A DNA stretch of 64,000 nucleotides from Mycobacterium sp. DL592 (GCF_011694515.1 NZ_CP050192.1:914448-978447), one strand, 5' to 3'. Positions 18,661 through 26,491 are shown, counted from the stretch's first letter. Notes: generated by a model not told the origin, from the sequence alone. Numbers and translations: made by a program.

Positions 18661-20034
18661 ATGACGACGGTTTTGGAAAGCCGCGGCGGCGACACGCCGT
18701 CGCCGAAGAAGCACCGCGATCGGACCCATTGGTTGTACCTGGCGGTCATCGCCGCGGTGATCGGTGGCGTGATCGTCGGCATGCTTGCCCCGGGGGTGGG
18801 CAAGGAGGTCGGCGTTCTCGGCACCATGTTCGTCAGCCTGATCAAGATGATGATCACGCCGGTGATCTTCTGCACGATCGTCCTGGGTATCGGCTCGGTG
18901 CGCAAAGCCGCCACGGTCGGCAAGGTCGGCGGGCTGGCGTTCGTCTACTTCCTGGCGATGTCGACGATCGCGCTGGCCATCGGCCTGCTGGTGGGCAACC
19001 TGCTGCATCCGGGCAGCACCCTCAAGCTGTCGCCGTCGGCGGCCGGCAAGGGCGCGGAGCTGGCCGAGAAGGCGCATGAGTCCGGTGGGGTGATGGACTT
19101 CATCCAGCACATCATCCCGACGTCGCTGTTCTCGTCGCTGACCGACGGCAACGTGCTGCAGGCGCTGTTCGTGGCGCTGCTGGTCGGCTTCGCCATCCAG
19201 GCGATGGGCGGCAAGGGCGAGCCGATCCTGCGCGGGGTGGAGCACCTGCAGCGGCTGGTGTTCAAGATCCTGGCGATGGTGCTGTGGCTGGCGCCGATCG
19301 GTGCATTCGGCGCGATCGCCAACGTGGTGGGCCAGACCGGTTGGAGCGCGGTGACCAACCTGCTGACGCTGATGTTCGGGTTCTACCTCACCTGCATCGT
19401 GTTCGTCTTCGGTGTGCTGGGCGCGCTGCTGCGGGCGGTATCCGGGGTGTCGATCTTCAAGCTGGTGCGCTACCTGGCGCGGGAGTACCTGCTGATCTTC
19501 GCGACATCGTCCTCGGAGTCGGCGCTGCCGCGGCTGATCGCAAAGATGGAACACCTCGGTGTGCAGCAGAGCACGGTGGGAGTGGTTGTGCCGACCGGGT
19601 ATTCGTTCAACCTGGACGGCACCGCGATCTATCTGACAATGGCATCGCTGTTCATCGCCGACGCGCTGGGCAGCCCGCTGTCGGTGGGTCAGCAGATCGG
19701 TCTGCTGGTGTTCATGATCGTGGCCTCCAAGGGCGCGGCCGGGGTGAGCGGTGCCGGGCTGGCGACGCTGGCCGGTGGCCTGCAGGCGCATCGCCCCGAA
19801 CTGCTCGACGGGGTCGGCCTGATCGTCGGTATCGACCGGTTCATGTCCGAGGCGCGTGCGGTGACCAACTTCTCCGGCAATGCGGTGGCGACCTTGCTGG
19901 TGGGGTCGTGGACCAAGACGGTCGACATGGACAAGGTGAACTCGGTGCTCTCGGGTAAGGATCCGTTCGACGAGCTGACGATGCTCGACGAGCCCGCTCC
20001 TGCCGCACCGCAGAAGGAGGCTGTGGCCGCCTGA
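18661..20034 (+). CDS. dctA: DctA, C4-dicarboxylate/cation symporter
   Basis: A 457-residue member of the dicarboxylate/amino acid:cation symporter family with about eight helices. Diagnostic segments are the serine-rich loop FATSSSESALPRLI, VVVPTGYSFNLDGTAIYLTM and GIDRFMSEARAVTNFSGN. It would import succinate, fumarate and malate. The ATG follows GGAAGGAAACCGACT. The adjacent divergent two-component system is the likely regulator and a 13-bp hairpin terminator follows the stop. Confidence 0.93.
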   Translation: MTTVLESRGGDTPSPKKHRDRTHWLYLAVIAAVIGGVIVGMLAPGVGKEVGVLGTMFVSLIKMMITPVIFCTIVLGIGSVRKAATVGKVGGLAFVYFLAMSTIALAIGLLVGNLLHPGSTLKLSPSAAGKGAELAEKAHESGGVMDFIQHIIPTSLFSSLTDGNVLQALFVALLVGFAIQAMGGKGEPILRGVEHLQRLVFKILAMVLWLAPIGAFGAIANVVGQTGWSAVTNLLTLMFGFYLTCIVFVFGVLGALLRAVSGVSIFKLVRYLAREYLLIFATSSSESALPRLIAKMEHLGVQQSTVGVVVPTGYSFNLDGTAIYLTMASLFIADALGSPLSVGQQIGLLVFMIVASKGAAGVSGAGLATLAGGLQAHRPELLDGVGLIVGIDRFMSEARAVTNFSGNAVATLLVGSWTKTVDMDKVNSVLSGKDPFDELTMLDEPAPAAPQKEAVAA

Positions 20035-20045
20035 GTAACTGACTC

Positions 20046-20080
20046 ACGACACCCCGGGACGCTCATCCCCGGGGTGTCGT
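20046..20080 (+). terminator. Terminator after dctA
   Basis: A perfect 13-bp inverted repeat (ACGACACCCCGGG with its complement) encloses a 9-base loop just after the dctA stop. No T-run follows, as is usual in mycobacteria. Confidence 0.8.
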
Positions 20081-20188
20081 GCTGTGTGGGTGAACAATTG
20101 GCGAATACGAAATACTGCGGCGTTGCCGTTGGTTAGCGTTTTGTACAGCATCACACCGCCCGGGTGTGATCAGATGCGGAGGGACGAG

Positions 20189-20584
20189 ATGAGCGGCACC
20201 GGATGGACCCGTTTGATCACTGTCGTGGCCGGCGGTGCGACGCTCGTCGCCGTGGGCAGCGCGGCCGTTGGATGCTCTCGCGACGTCAAGGAGCCGGCAC
20301 CGTCGAGCACCAGTTCTTCTCCGGGACCCGCGCCGTCGCCCGTCGAGAAGGGCATCATCAACATGCCGCCGAAGGCGTTCAACCAGAACCAGAATGCGGC
20401 CGACGCCTTGCTGGCGCTGCAGAGCCAGGGCTACATCGTGCAGATCAACAACGGTGAAGGCTATTCGGGCAACAGCGTGCTGTCGTCGTGCAAGATCACC
20501 TCGGTCGACGGGTACAAGGGCGGCAACCCGCCCCCGAGCACCACTGTCTACCTGACTCTTTCGTGCCCGAACAGCAATAACTGA
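20189..20584 (+). CDS. Small putative lipoprotein
   Basis: A 131-residue protein beginning at ATG 20189 with GGAGGG five bases upstream. The N-terminus is a signal sequence ending in an AVGC lipobox-like site (Cys at about residue 28), then a Ser/Pro-rich linker (SSTSSSPGPAPSP) and a ~75-residue domain with two cysteines (SSCKITSV and LTLSCPN) that could pair. It resembles the small secreted proteins common in mycobacteria; no specific function is recognised. Confidence 0.7.
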   Translation: MSGTGWTRLITVVAGGATLVAVGSAAVGCSRDVKEPAPSSTSSSPGPAPSPVEKGIINMPPKAFNQNQNAADALLALQSQGYIVQINNGEGYSGNSVLSSCKITSVDGYKGGNPPPSTTVYLTLSCPNSNN

Positions 20585-20618
20585 GCGGGGCCGTCGCGCG
20601 TTTGTCGATGCGTCGCCG

Positions 20619-20676
20619 TCGAGTGAGCGCTCAGGACGAGAATCGCCGCGAAATCTCGGCCTGGACGCTCACTCGA
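20619..20676. terminator. Bidirectional hairpin between convergent genes
   Basis: An 11-bp perfect inverted repeat (TCGAGTGAGCG at 20619-20629 and its complement at 20666-20676), extended by a further 4-bp CAGG/CCTG pairing, lies between the convergent lipoprotein and RidA genes. It is placed to end transcription from both sides. Confidence 0.65.
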
Positions 20677-20702
20677 TGTGAGTGTGGCGCTGGGGCCGTC
20701 AC

Positions 20703-21112
20703 TCAGTCGATGACGGCGGTGGCCTCGATCTCCACCAGTAGGTCGGGCTCGGCGAGAGAGGCGACGCCGATGCCGGTCAGTGGTGGGGTAGGCGCGTCAA
20801 TGCCCATGGCCTCGAAGGCCCGGGCTGCCCGTGCGTGAAGGGCTCCATCTTGTCGGGGGTCCAATCCACCAGGTAGACAGTCAGTTTCACGACATCGTCG
20901 AACGTGGCACCGGCGGCGGCCAGGGCGGTGCCGAGGTTGCGGTAGCACTGTTCGACCTGGGCGGCCAGATCGCCCACTCCGACTGCGGCGCCCTCAGCGG
21001 TGCGCGCGACCTGGCCGGCGATGAAGACGAGGCGCGTTCCGCTGGCCACCGCCACCTGCTGGTAGAGCCCGACCTCGGGCAGCCCGTCGGGATTGATCAA
21101 GGTGACGGGCAT
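20703..21112 (-). pseudogene. RidA/YjgF-family protein, frameshifted
   Basis: The N-terminal part (MPVTLINPDGLPEVGLYQQV, LVFIAGQVARTAEG, QVEQCYRNLGTALAAAGATF, VKLTVYLVDW) is a clear RidA-family enamine/imine deaminase. Around 20836 the frame breaks, and the expected C-terminus (ARAFEAMGIDAPTPPLTGIG, then LAEPDLLVEIEATAVID) continues in another frame. Adding one C to the TTC of EPF would restore an uninterrupted ~136-residue protein. It is either a one-base deletion in the organism or a sequencing error. Confidence 0.8.
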
Positions 21113-21245
21113 GGTTCTCCTCGCAGTGGGCGTGGGTGATCACTCCACGCTACCGGCGTCTGCGACCCGACTGGACCGTCGTCGGCCGTCTCTTTCGATG
21201 ATTGGTGAGTTGCTGAGCGGGCTGGATTGGTCACAAACTTGGCAC

Positions 21246-21542
21246 ATGGGGACACTGGAGGTCAGCGGTGAAGGCCTGCAGGTACTGGCGGCGCGGTGCT
21301 CGGCTGGCGCAGAGCGGTTAGCTGGCCACGTTTCTACGGGGGTGGCAGGACCGCCATTCCAAGCCACGGGGAAGGCGGTAGGCGGGGCTTACGCAGCGAT
21401 TAGCGCTACCGCGGCGGTGTTGGCTAGTCGAGTGCACGCTACAGGCGACAAGGTGGCCAAAGCAGCGACGCAGTTCAGGAGCAACGACGATGCTTCCGCT
21501 CAGCGGCTGTCTGCGCTTCGTATCGAGTCGTCGCGAGCGTAG
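21246..21542 (+). CDS. EspC-like / ESX-associated small helical protein
   Basis: A ~98-residue Ala-rich helical protein (from MGTLEVSGEGLQVLAARCSA to SALRIESSRA). Length, N-terminal VSGEGLQVLA and the two-helix pattern resemble the EspC/DUF2580 group of type VII secretion targets, which are small partners of larger ESX substrates. Its TAG stop is immediately followed by the ATG of the next gene, so the two are a coupled pair. The start is tentative because the ribosome site is weak; upstream starts in the same frame exist. Confidence 0.55.
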   Translation: MGTLEVSGEGLQVLAARCSAGAERLAGHVSTGVAGPPFQATGKAVGGAYAAISATAAVLASRVHATGDKVAKAATQFRSNDDASAQRLSALRIESSRA

Positions 21543-22478
21543 ATGCCTGCTGATGCGAGTGCCGGAGGTCCGAGCCTGACGCAAATCCTGGGCTGGGACA
21601 CCACGCACCTCTACCGGGCGGCTACTGACTGGACAAGCACGGCGGAGTGCTGGGAAGAGACATTCGATGGCGTCCACCGCGGCACGCTGGCGCCGGGAGG
21701 TGCAGCGTGGGAAGGGGCAGCCGCTGACGCAGCCCACGAACGGACTTTCAGTGATTTGGTGAAGGTGCGCGGCCTTGCTGATGCGCTGAGCGAAGCTGCG
21801 GCAGTCGCCCGACGCGGTGCGGACCGGCTGGACTACCTCAAACGGCAGACCGTCGAGGCCATCAACGAAGCCCGCGAAGCGGGATTCACTGTGGGTGACG
21901 ATCTTTCGGTCACCGACACCAGCAAGAACAATGGTCTACGCATTGCTGCCATGCGCCAACATGCTGGCGCGATCGCCGCCCGTGCAGCTGCGCTGAGTGC
22001 TGCAGACAAAGACATCGCTGCCAGAATCGGCTCCGTAACAACGCAATTGAGCGAGGTACGATTTGCTGAGCTGCCCGAGACCATCCAAGCGTTGGATGTT
22101 CCGCTCGCCCCACCCCCTGATCCGGCGTACCCCGTCAACGACGTCATCGCTGAAGCCACAGACCTCGACGGCAACCACGTTGTGCTCAGGCGCGGGTACT
22201 ACAACGCCGCTACAAAGGAGGGATTCGGTTGGGACAAGATCTACTGGAAGCACGGACTGATCAACCCGAACGTATTCAAAGATCTGATTTCCCATAGTCG
22301 TCCTAAGGAGAACCAGGCTGGAACCCTGGTCTACGACGTGCCGATCAACAAAGCTCACTGCACATCGGGCTTTCTCGGTTTACCCAGTTGCACCGACACC
22401 GGCGAGAGTCTGACGATGAGGATTGTGGCCAACACCAACCCCAGCTACGACGTGCCCGGCGGCGGGCAAAAGGAGTGA
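21543..22478 (+). CDS. ESX-type polymorphic toxin, zero-frame product
   Basis: A 311-residue protein. The N-terminal half is helical and resembles WXG100/PPE-type ESX substrates (LGWDTTHLYRAATDW, GGAAWEGAAADAAHE, and coiled segments to about residue 190). After a Pro-rich linker (LAPPPDPAYPVND) comes a ~90-residue domain with GFGWDKIYWKHGLINPN and a cysteine pair. It stops at 22478 in CAA AAG GAG TGA. Reading on in the -1 frame from that point adds 35 residues opening GVITMYP, a motif that often closes small RNase-type toxin domains. So the zero-frame product probably lacks the end of its toxin domain. Role and export route are inferred from architecture. Confidence 0.6.
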   Translation: MPADASAGGPSLTQILGWDTTHLYRAATDWTSTAECWEETFDGVHRGTLAPGGAAWEGAAADAAHERTFSDLVKVRGLADALSEAAAVARRGADRLDYLKRQTVEAINEAREAGFTVGDDLSVTDTSKNNGLRIAAMRQHAGAIAARAAALSAADKDIAARIGSVTTQLSEVRFAELPETIQALDVPLAPPPDPAYPVNDVIAEATDLDGNHVVLRRGYYNAATKEGFGWDKIYWKHGLINPNVFKDLISHSRPKENQAGTLVYDVPINKAHCTSGFLGLPSCTDTGESLTMRIVANTNPSYDVPGGGQKE

Positions 22479-22579
22479 TCACGATGTATCCCCTCCCTGG
22501 TGGCAGCGGAGTCGTTGAAGTAGAGAAAAACTGGACGCTGACGCCGCCGTGGGTGAACAACTATGCACCCATCAACTGA
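22472..22579 (+). other. -1 frame extension of the toxin (programmed shift or frameshift mutation)
   Basis: From the AAAAGG site the -1 frame stays open for 35 codons: GVITMYPLPGGSGVVEVEKN and then WTLTPPWVNNYAPIN. A -1 slip on A-AAG would give a 345-residue toxin ending 17 bases inside the next gene, an overlap typical of coupled toxin/immunity pairs. Alternatively one G has been lost. A third reading is a separate 31-codon ORF (ATG 22484) with AAAGGAG eight bases upstream; that SD-like sequence also sits where a stimulator of frameshifting could act. Confidence 0.5.
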
Positions 22580-23105
22580 GCCCGCACCTGACGAGACTCC
22601 GACCGCCGCGGACTGCGAGTTCGCGGCCGGGGTTCTCCAGGACCTTCTGCATCAGATAGAGGTCCGCAACGCTAACGCTGCCGCCTATCCAGGGCCTGGA
22701 CGGTGCATATTCCTGGTGTCTCACGCGTGGACGCACGGTTCGTCAGTTCGTCTGGTCTACGTCACGCCCCCCTCGAATCGCACCTGGGGCTTGGCCCGCG
22801 ACACCCGAAGGTCACTCATAGACCCCGGCCGATGGAACGAGGCCGACAACCCGGCGCTGTACTACTACCTACTCGACCTAGAAGAAGATTGGCCAGGTGC
22901 AGAATCTCGAGAGCCCGGCGAAGATGACGATTTGATCTGGTGGCGCGGATACCCGCTTACAGGCCTGCCAGGTCATCTCTCTGAGCTTTCCGAGGACTAT
23001 CGCTATACACCCCCGCCTCTTGACCCGGCCTGGATCGATCCCCCGCCGCCGGCGATGGAACCGCGCCGATACGCAGATCCCAACGGCCCGCTTCCGCCTC
23101 GGTGA
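22563..23105 (+). CDS. Putative immunity protein for the ESX toxin
   Basis: A 180-residue soluble, acidic protein (LDLEEDWPGAE, EPGEDDDLIWWRGYPL) with a Pro-rich tail (DPPPPAMEPRRYADPNGPLP). I do not recognise a domain. It directly follows the toxin gene and its ATG overlaps the end of the toxin -1 frame, the standard place for a cognate immunity gene. The function is inferred from position and charge. Confidence 0.5.
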   Translation: MHPSTEPAPDETPTAADCEFAAGVLQDLLHQIEVRNANAAAYPGPGRCIFLVSHAWTHGSSVRLVYVTPPSNRTWGLARDTRRSLIDPGRWNEADNPALYYYLLDLEEDWPGAESREPGEDDDLIWWRGYPLTGLPGHLSELSEDYRYTPPPLDPAWIDPPPPAMEPRRYADPNGPLPPR

Positions 23106-23245
23106 TCTGGTGTCTGATGGCCTGACTCATCTGGCTGGAGTAGTCGCTGTCCACAGGCGAGGCCGCTGAGACTCTGGCCCCAAGGGTTCAAGTGGGAGCC
23201 CTGAAGCTTTGCCCGATCACCCTGAAGTAGTTTTTGAGCTGCGAC

Positions 23246-23319
23246 GCCCCCATAGCCCAATTGGCAGAGGCAGCGGACTTAAAATCCGCACAGTGTCGGT
23301 TCGAGTCCGACTGGGGGCA
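23246..23319 (+). tRNA. tRNA, anticodon TAA (Leu by anticodon), short variable loop
   Basis: A full 74-base cloverleaf folds: 7-bp acceptor GCCCCCA/TGGGGGC, D arm GCC/GGC, anticodon arm GCGGA-CTTAAAA-TCCGC, 5-base variable loop ACAGT, T arm GTCGG-TTCGAGT-CCGAC and discriminator A73. The anticodon TAA reads UUA, but bacterial leucine tRNAs normally have a long variable arm, which is missing here. The copy is followed by CGG rather than CCA. The element is integrated in its 3' half, so the last 42 bases come from the element. Confidence 0.85.
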
Positions 23320-23320
23320 C
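23278..23320 (+). repeat. attL core, 43-bp direct repeat
   Basis: The 43 bases from CTTAAAATCCGCACAG to GACTGGGGGCAC are identical to 36383-36425. The repeat covers the tRNA anticodon loop to A73 plus one C. After the repeat attL continues with G, whereas attR continues with C to give a CCA end. Confidence 0.92.
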
Positions 23321-23387
23321 GGTATTTGCCCAGCTAGCTGGTGCTTTCTGATCGCTAGTTCGGCTATCTAACCGCGAAAATTGGGTC

Positions 23388-23409
23388 TCACCCCGGCGTT
23401 ACCCCGGCG
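23388..23409 (+). repeat. Integrase arm-type site, left
   Basis: TCACCCCGGCGTTACCCCGGCG, about two tandem copies of ACCCCGGCG, lies 68 bp inside attL. The same 22 bp in the same orientation lies at 36217-36238 inside attR. Paired tandem repeats flanking the core are typical arm-binding sites of phage tyrosine integrases. Confidence 0.6.
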
Positions 23410-23518
23410 TGCGGGCGTACCACCTGTCGCCGTAGCTAACCCCCTGAGCTGAGCGAAGGCCCAACCGTTGTCGGTGGGGCGCAGTAATCTGCCGGTGAAT
23501 CCGGAAGAGGGGAACCCA

Positions 23519-24181
23519 ATGGCTGAGGCGATCGCATCTGCCGATCTCGACAAGCTACTTGCGCACATTGACGGCACCATCGTCGAGTGGAAGGAAATGT
23601 TCGATGGCTGGCCCGGGAATATTGAGCTAGCGCTTATCGACGCAGTGCTGTCGATTCAGGCGAGGTATGGCAATGACCCGACGACAGGCATCCGCGGTTC
23701 GTTGCTTCGGTATCGTGACGTCTCTGGTCGTGAGAGTTGGGATGATCTAGAGGTGCTCGCGGGCATGGACCCCGGCCAATTGATGGAGGTTCTCGCGAAC
23801 CGACAGAAGACGGGCGGGGTTACCAAGGCGGAGGCGATCGTGAACGCCGCGAAGCGTTTTGTGGCAGTCGGAGTCGTCCACTCCACGGATGTTCAGCCAG
23901 GATCCGTCGCACAGCGTGATGCATACTGCGGCACAAAGGGTCTTGGTCCGATCACTTGGGAGTATTTCTTGATGCTCCTCGGCAACGATGGCGTGAAACC
24001 AGATGTCTTGGTGAGCCGCTTCGTTGAGGAAGCCTTGGGTCGCTCAGTCGATTACACGGAAGTGATGCGCCTCGTTCGAGAAGCAGCTACAAGGCTGCAG
24101 AAGCCTGTTGGAGCGCTTGACCATTCGATCTGGAACTACGTAAGCAGGCGTCCCCGACGCGCGCCATCTCCTGCTGATTAA
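23519..24181 (+). CDS. HhH-GPD-like (base-excision repair fold) cargo protein
   Basis: A ~220-residue protein starting at ATG 23519 behind GAGGGG. The C-terminal half resembles helix-hairpin-helix DNA glycosylase folds: GLGPITWEYFLMLLG for the hairpin, followed by KPDVLVSRFVEEALG, where an Asp typical of the family is present. The N-terminal ~100 residues (DKLLAHIDGTIVEWKEMFDG) are of unknown fold. It is the first gene inside attL and ends at a strong hairpin. Repair, defence and restriction roles are all possible. Confidence 0.5.
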   Translation: MAEAIASADLDKLLAHIDGTIVEWKEMFDGWPGNIELALIDAVLSIQARYGNDPTTGIRGSLLRYRDVSGRESWDDLEVLAGMDPGQLMEVLANRQKTGGVTKAEAIVNAAKRFVAVGVVHSTDVQPGSVAQRDAYCGTKGLGPITWEYFLMLLGNDGVKPDVLVSRFVEEALGRSVDYTEVMRLVREAATRLQKPVGALDHSIWNYVSRRPRRAPSPAD

Positions 24182-24191
24182 CGTGGCTGAC

Positions 24192-24237
24192 GCCGACCCG
24201 GAAAGCCCCCCAAAGGGTAGGGGCCAACCGGGTCGGC
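24192..24237. terminator. Bidirectional terminator in the element
   Basis: A 10-bp stem GCCGACCCGG with its complement, with a second inner stem GCCCC/GGGGC, sits between the convergent cargo gene and methyltransferase gene. Confidence 0.8.
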
Positions 24238-24252
24238 ATTCCGCCAGGATGA

Positions 24253-24834
24253 CTACCGCCCGGGCGCTTGGCGGGCCTTGATTAGCTGGGTGACGAGTGC
24301 TTCGTTCCCTTCCTTGATCGCGAATTTGAAGTTCGCCCCGATAATGAGTGGGATCTCGGGCCGACCGTAGTGGTTGTCGTAGTGGCTGTTGCAGAGCAGG
24401 TTCTTCCAGGTGTCCAGCACAAACGGGGTCTTGTGGTCGAGGTCCTGCAGGTACATCAGCGAGTTGCCATACGGCACGAGGACGTTAAACGGACATCCCG
24501 GTGCCAGAACGCGAGCCACCTCGCGAATCAGCGGGCGAGGATCGGCGAGATGTTCGAGGACATGCGTGGCGATAACTCCACCAATCTCGCCATCTGCGAA
24601 CGGCAACCGGAAGTCGCATCGGTCGAAGTCGAATTCGGGATAGTCCAGCTCCACCATGTTCGCGACATGCTTCTCGCCTGGGCCGAGATGCAGCGACTGC
24701 CGTGCGGTGTCCACGTCAACCCACGGCACCGAGCCCTCTCGTGCCAGTCCAAACAGGGCGAATCCCAACGGATCGATGAACTGCTCTTGCCGCGTCTCCA
24801 CCATTGAGAGCCGGTCGCTACTCTTCGTCGTCAT
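24253..24834 (-). CDS. Class I SAM-dependent methyltransferase
   Basis: A ~193-residue protein from ATG 24834. Features of a Rossmann-type methyltransferase are visible: SLHLGPGEKHV near the N-terminus in the motif I position, DFRLPFADGEIGGVIATHVL with EHLADPRPLIREVARVLAPG (the motif IV-V block common in Methyltransf_11 proteins), and LVPYGN. Its ATG overlaps the stop of the preceding gene (ATGA). The substrate is unknown; in a mobile element it could modify DNA, a small molecule or a host protein. Confidence 0.65.
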   Translation of the reverse strand: MTTKSSDRLSMVETRQEQFIDPLGFALFGLAREGSVPWVDVDTARQSLHLGPGEKHVANMVELDYPEFDFDRCDFRLPFADGEIGGVIATHVLEHLADPRPLIREVARVLAPGCPFNVLVPYGNSLMYLQDLDHKTPFVLDTWKNLLCNSHYDNHYGRPEIPLIIGANFKFAIKEGNEALVTQLIKARQAPGR

Positions 24835-25199
24835 CGGGCACCCGCCTCGTCTTCGTCGGCCCATGCTTCGTCTGTCACTGCAACCAGTTGCTCGACGAAC
24901 GCCATCGCGTGTTCGGGCCGCTTAAATGTCAGCATGGGATGCTGGCAATCCTCAGGCCCGAACACAAGCACTTCCACCCGGCATACATGGGGTGCGAAAG
25001 GGCTTTCATCCCACGACGCCACGACCAGCACGTCGTGTGGCGGCGGCAGCATCAGCGGCGTGACTCCGAAGGACGGGCTCTCCTCATTGTCGTTCCACGC
25101 CACCGCACGGGCTGGTGGCAAACCCTTGCAATAGCAAGTCGCCGCAATACCTCCTTTGGCACGAATGCGCTCAAGCACTTCTTCATTGGTCATGGTCAT
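24831..25199 (-). CDS. Hypothetical protein of the element
   Basis: A 122-residue soluble protein starting MTMTNEEVLERIRAKGG behind GAGAGGA. It has a CYCK motif and further cysteines, and an acidic tail (EAWADEDEAGAR). I recognise no family. It is coupled by an ATGA overlap to the methyltransferase, so it may be a partner or regulator of that enzyme. Confidence 0.6.
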   Translation of the reverse strand: MTMTNEEVLERIRAKGGIAATCYCKGLPPARAVAWNDNEESPSFGVTPLMLPPPHDVLVVASWDESPFAPHVCRVEVLVFGPEDCQHPMLTFKRPEHAMAFVEQLVAVTDEAWADEDEAGAR

Positions 25200-25691
25200 A
25201 ACAGGTCCTCTCTGAAAACATGGGGTCTCACTTGCATCTTGGGTGCAGCACATCGCCGCCAAAGCGCGTAGCGCAGTGCCGCGAACTGAAGGTGTCTAGT
25301 TGCTACGTCGTCGCGAAACCCCCTCGCCTGGAACGCAAAAGGCGAGTCTCTCGGCGGCTGAACGAATCAGGACGCAGAGAGACTCGCCTTGCGAGAGTGG
25401 GGGTTTTCATCTTGCTGGGCCTGCTTCCGAAAGTCGACAAAACTGACTTTCGGCCTACCCAAGCAAACGCAATGTACGGCCGAGATGCGGACTCGTAAGT
25501 TGGTCGTCGGCCTCAAAGAGTCCGGTGCTCCCAACCCCATCAGAGCAACTCCGCTTGCTCGCTCACGACAGTATCAAAGTCCGAGCGCGCGTGCTCGAAA
25601 CCGATCCGCCGAGGCTCTCGCTGGTCCGTACACCAGAGAACGGCTCCGCCGTGGGCCGCTCGGTGGGTCAGCTGCGCCGGTCTGGCCGGTG
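25200..25691. other. Gene-poor 490-bp stretch with two strong hairpins
   Basis: I find no convincing gene on either strand. It holds a perfect 14-bp inverted repeat, AAGGCGAGTCTCTC at 25339-25352 with its complement at 25377-25390, and 37 bp further on a perfect 9-bp repeat, CCGAAAGTC at 25427-25435 with GACTTTCGG at 25445-25453. Such paired structures suggest a non-coding RNA, a processing site or a terminator splitting the leftward operon. Confidence 0.5.
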
Positions 25692-25874
25692 TTACTCGGT
25701 CTGGTCGTCAATCTTGGCGTCGGGCGCGTTCTTCTTGACGGACTCGATGCCGTTTAGCGCGCTGGCTTTGGTCTTGTAGCCTTCACCGACCGCAATCACT
25801 TCTCCGTTGGCGGCCTTCAGGCGGAACCGAAACTCGCCAGCCTTGTCTTTATAGAGCTCGAACTTGCCTGCCAT
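25692..25874 (-). CDS. YegP/DUF1508-family small protein
   Basis: A 60-residue protein, MAGKFELYKDKAGEFRFRLK, then ANGEVIAVGEGYKTKASALN and GIESVKKNAPDA. This matches the DUF1508 (YegP) fold, a short beta-beta-alpha-beta unit usually present as tandem copies; here there is one copy, as is common in actinobacteria. Function is unknown. Confidence 0.75.
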   Translation of the reverse strand: MAGKFELYKDKAGEFRFRLKAANGEVIAVGEGYKTKASALNGIESVKKNAPDAKIDDQTE

Positions 25875-25935
25875 TGGGATTCCCATCGCCGTGCTCTCGA
25901 CTGAAGCCGCCAGCAGTGGACGCCACGCGGCGGAA

Positions 25936-26238
25936 TCAGTTTGGCTCATCTACGCGGGCCAAGGTGCAGCTTCGGTGAATTCCACGATGGGAAGCGATAC
26001 GCGCCTGCGTGACTCTGGCCGGCGGTCCAGACTCGGGGTTCGGGAGTGCAGTTCGGTTCGCGTCGAACGCGATCCTGCGGAGATAGCGCCCGCTGGCTTC
26101 ACGTACCTCGACGGGCGGTACGACTGGGGCCATGTACGCCGCGACGTCGGCGGGCTTGCGGTGGATAAGCGAGCCGAGCAGGTATGCGCCGCCGCCACTG
26201 GCGAGTGCGGACAGGGAAACTGCGAGGATGGCGCTCAT
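25936..26238 (-). CDS. Small membrane protein of the element
   Basis: A 100-residue ORF from ATG 26238 with GAAGGG upstream. A single hydrophobic helix (ILAVSLSALASGGGAYLLGS, about 3-22) is followed by a basic, Pro-rich tail. No family is recognised. In a capsid-linked operon a one-span protein could be a holin-like or envelope-targeting protein, but nothing specific supports this. Confidence 0.45.
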   Translation of the reverse strand: MSAILAVSLSALASGGGAYLLGSLIHRKPADVAAYMAPVVPPVEVREASGRYLRRIAFDANRTALPNPESGPPARVTQARIASHRGIHRSCTLARVDEPN

Positions 26239-26319
26239 GGCATCCCTTCGAGATATGAACGAGGCGGGCGGCGACAAGGGGAATGGATGCCGGACCGCCC
26301 GCCCCGCGTATAGGTGGGG

Positions 26320-26481
26320 CTAGCTGATCTGCTCGCGCCCATGCTCATCGACCGGCGGCGTGGTGCCCCGGTACCTGCCGCCCTCGGACGGCAAGGCGTG
26401 TTCGAGATGCTTGGGCCGCAGGCCTGGCCCATGTGAAAATTCCGACTCGCCGGGCGTCTGATTCGGTGTATGTGCAACCAC
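26320..26481 (-). CDS. 53-residue hypothetical downstream of the capsid gene
   Basis: A GTG at 26481, ten bases after the capsid stop, opens a 53-codon ORF rich in Pro, Gly and charged residues (TPNQTPGESEFSHGPGLRPK and EGGRYRGTTPPVDEHGREQI). Low-complexity and probably unstructured. Tight spacing suggests translation with the capsid gene. Confidence 0.4.
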   Translation of the reverse strand: MVAHTPNQTPGESEFSHGPGLRPKHLEHALPSEGGRYRGTTPPVDEHGREQIS

Positions 26482-26491
26482 GTTGGCCCCG

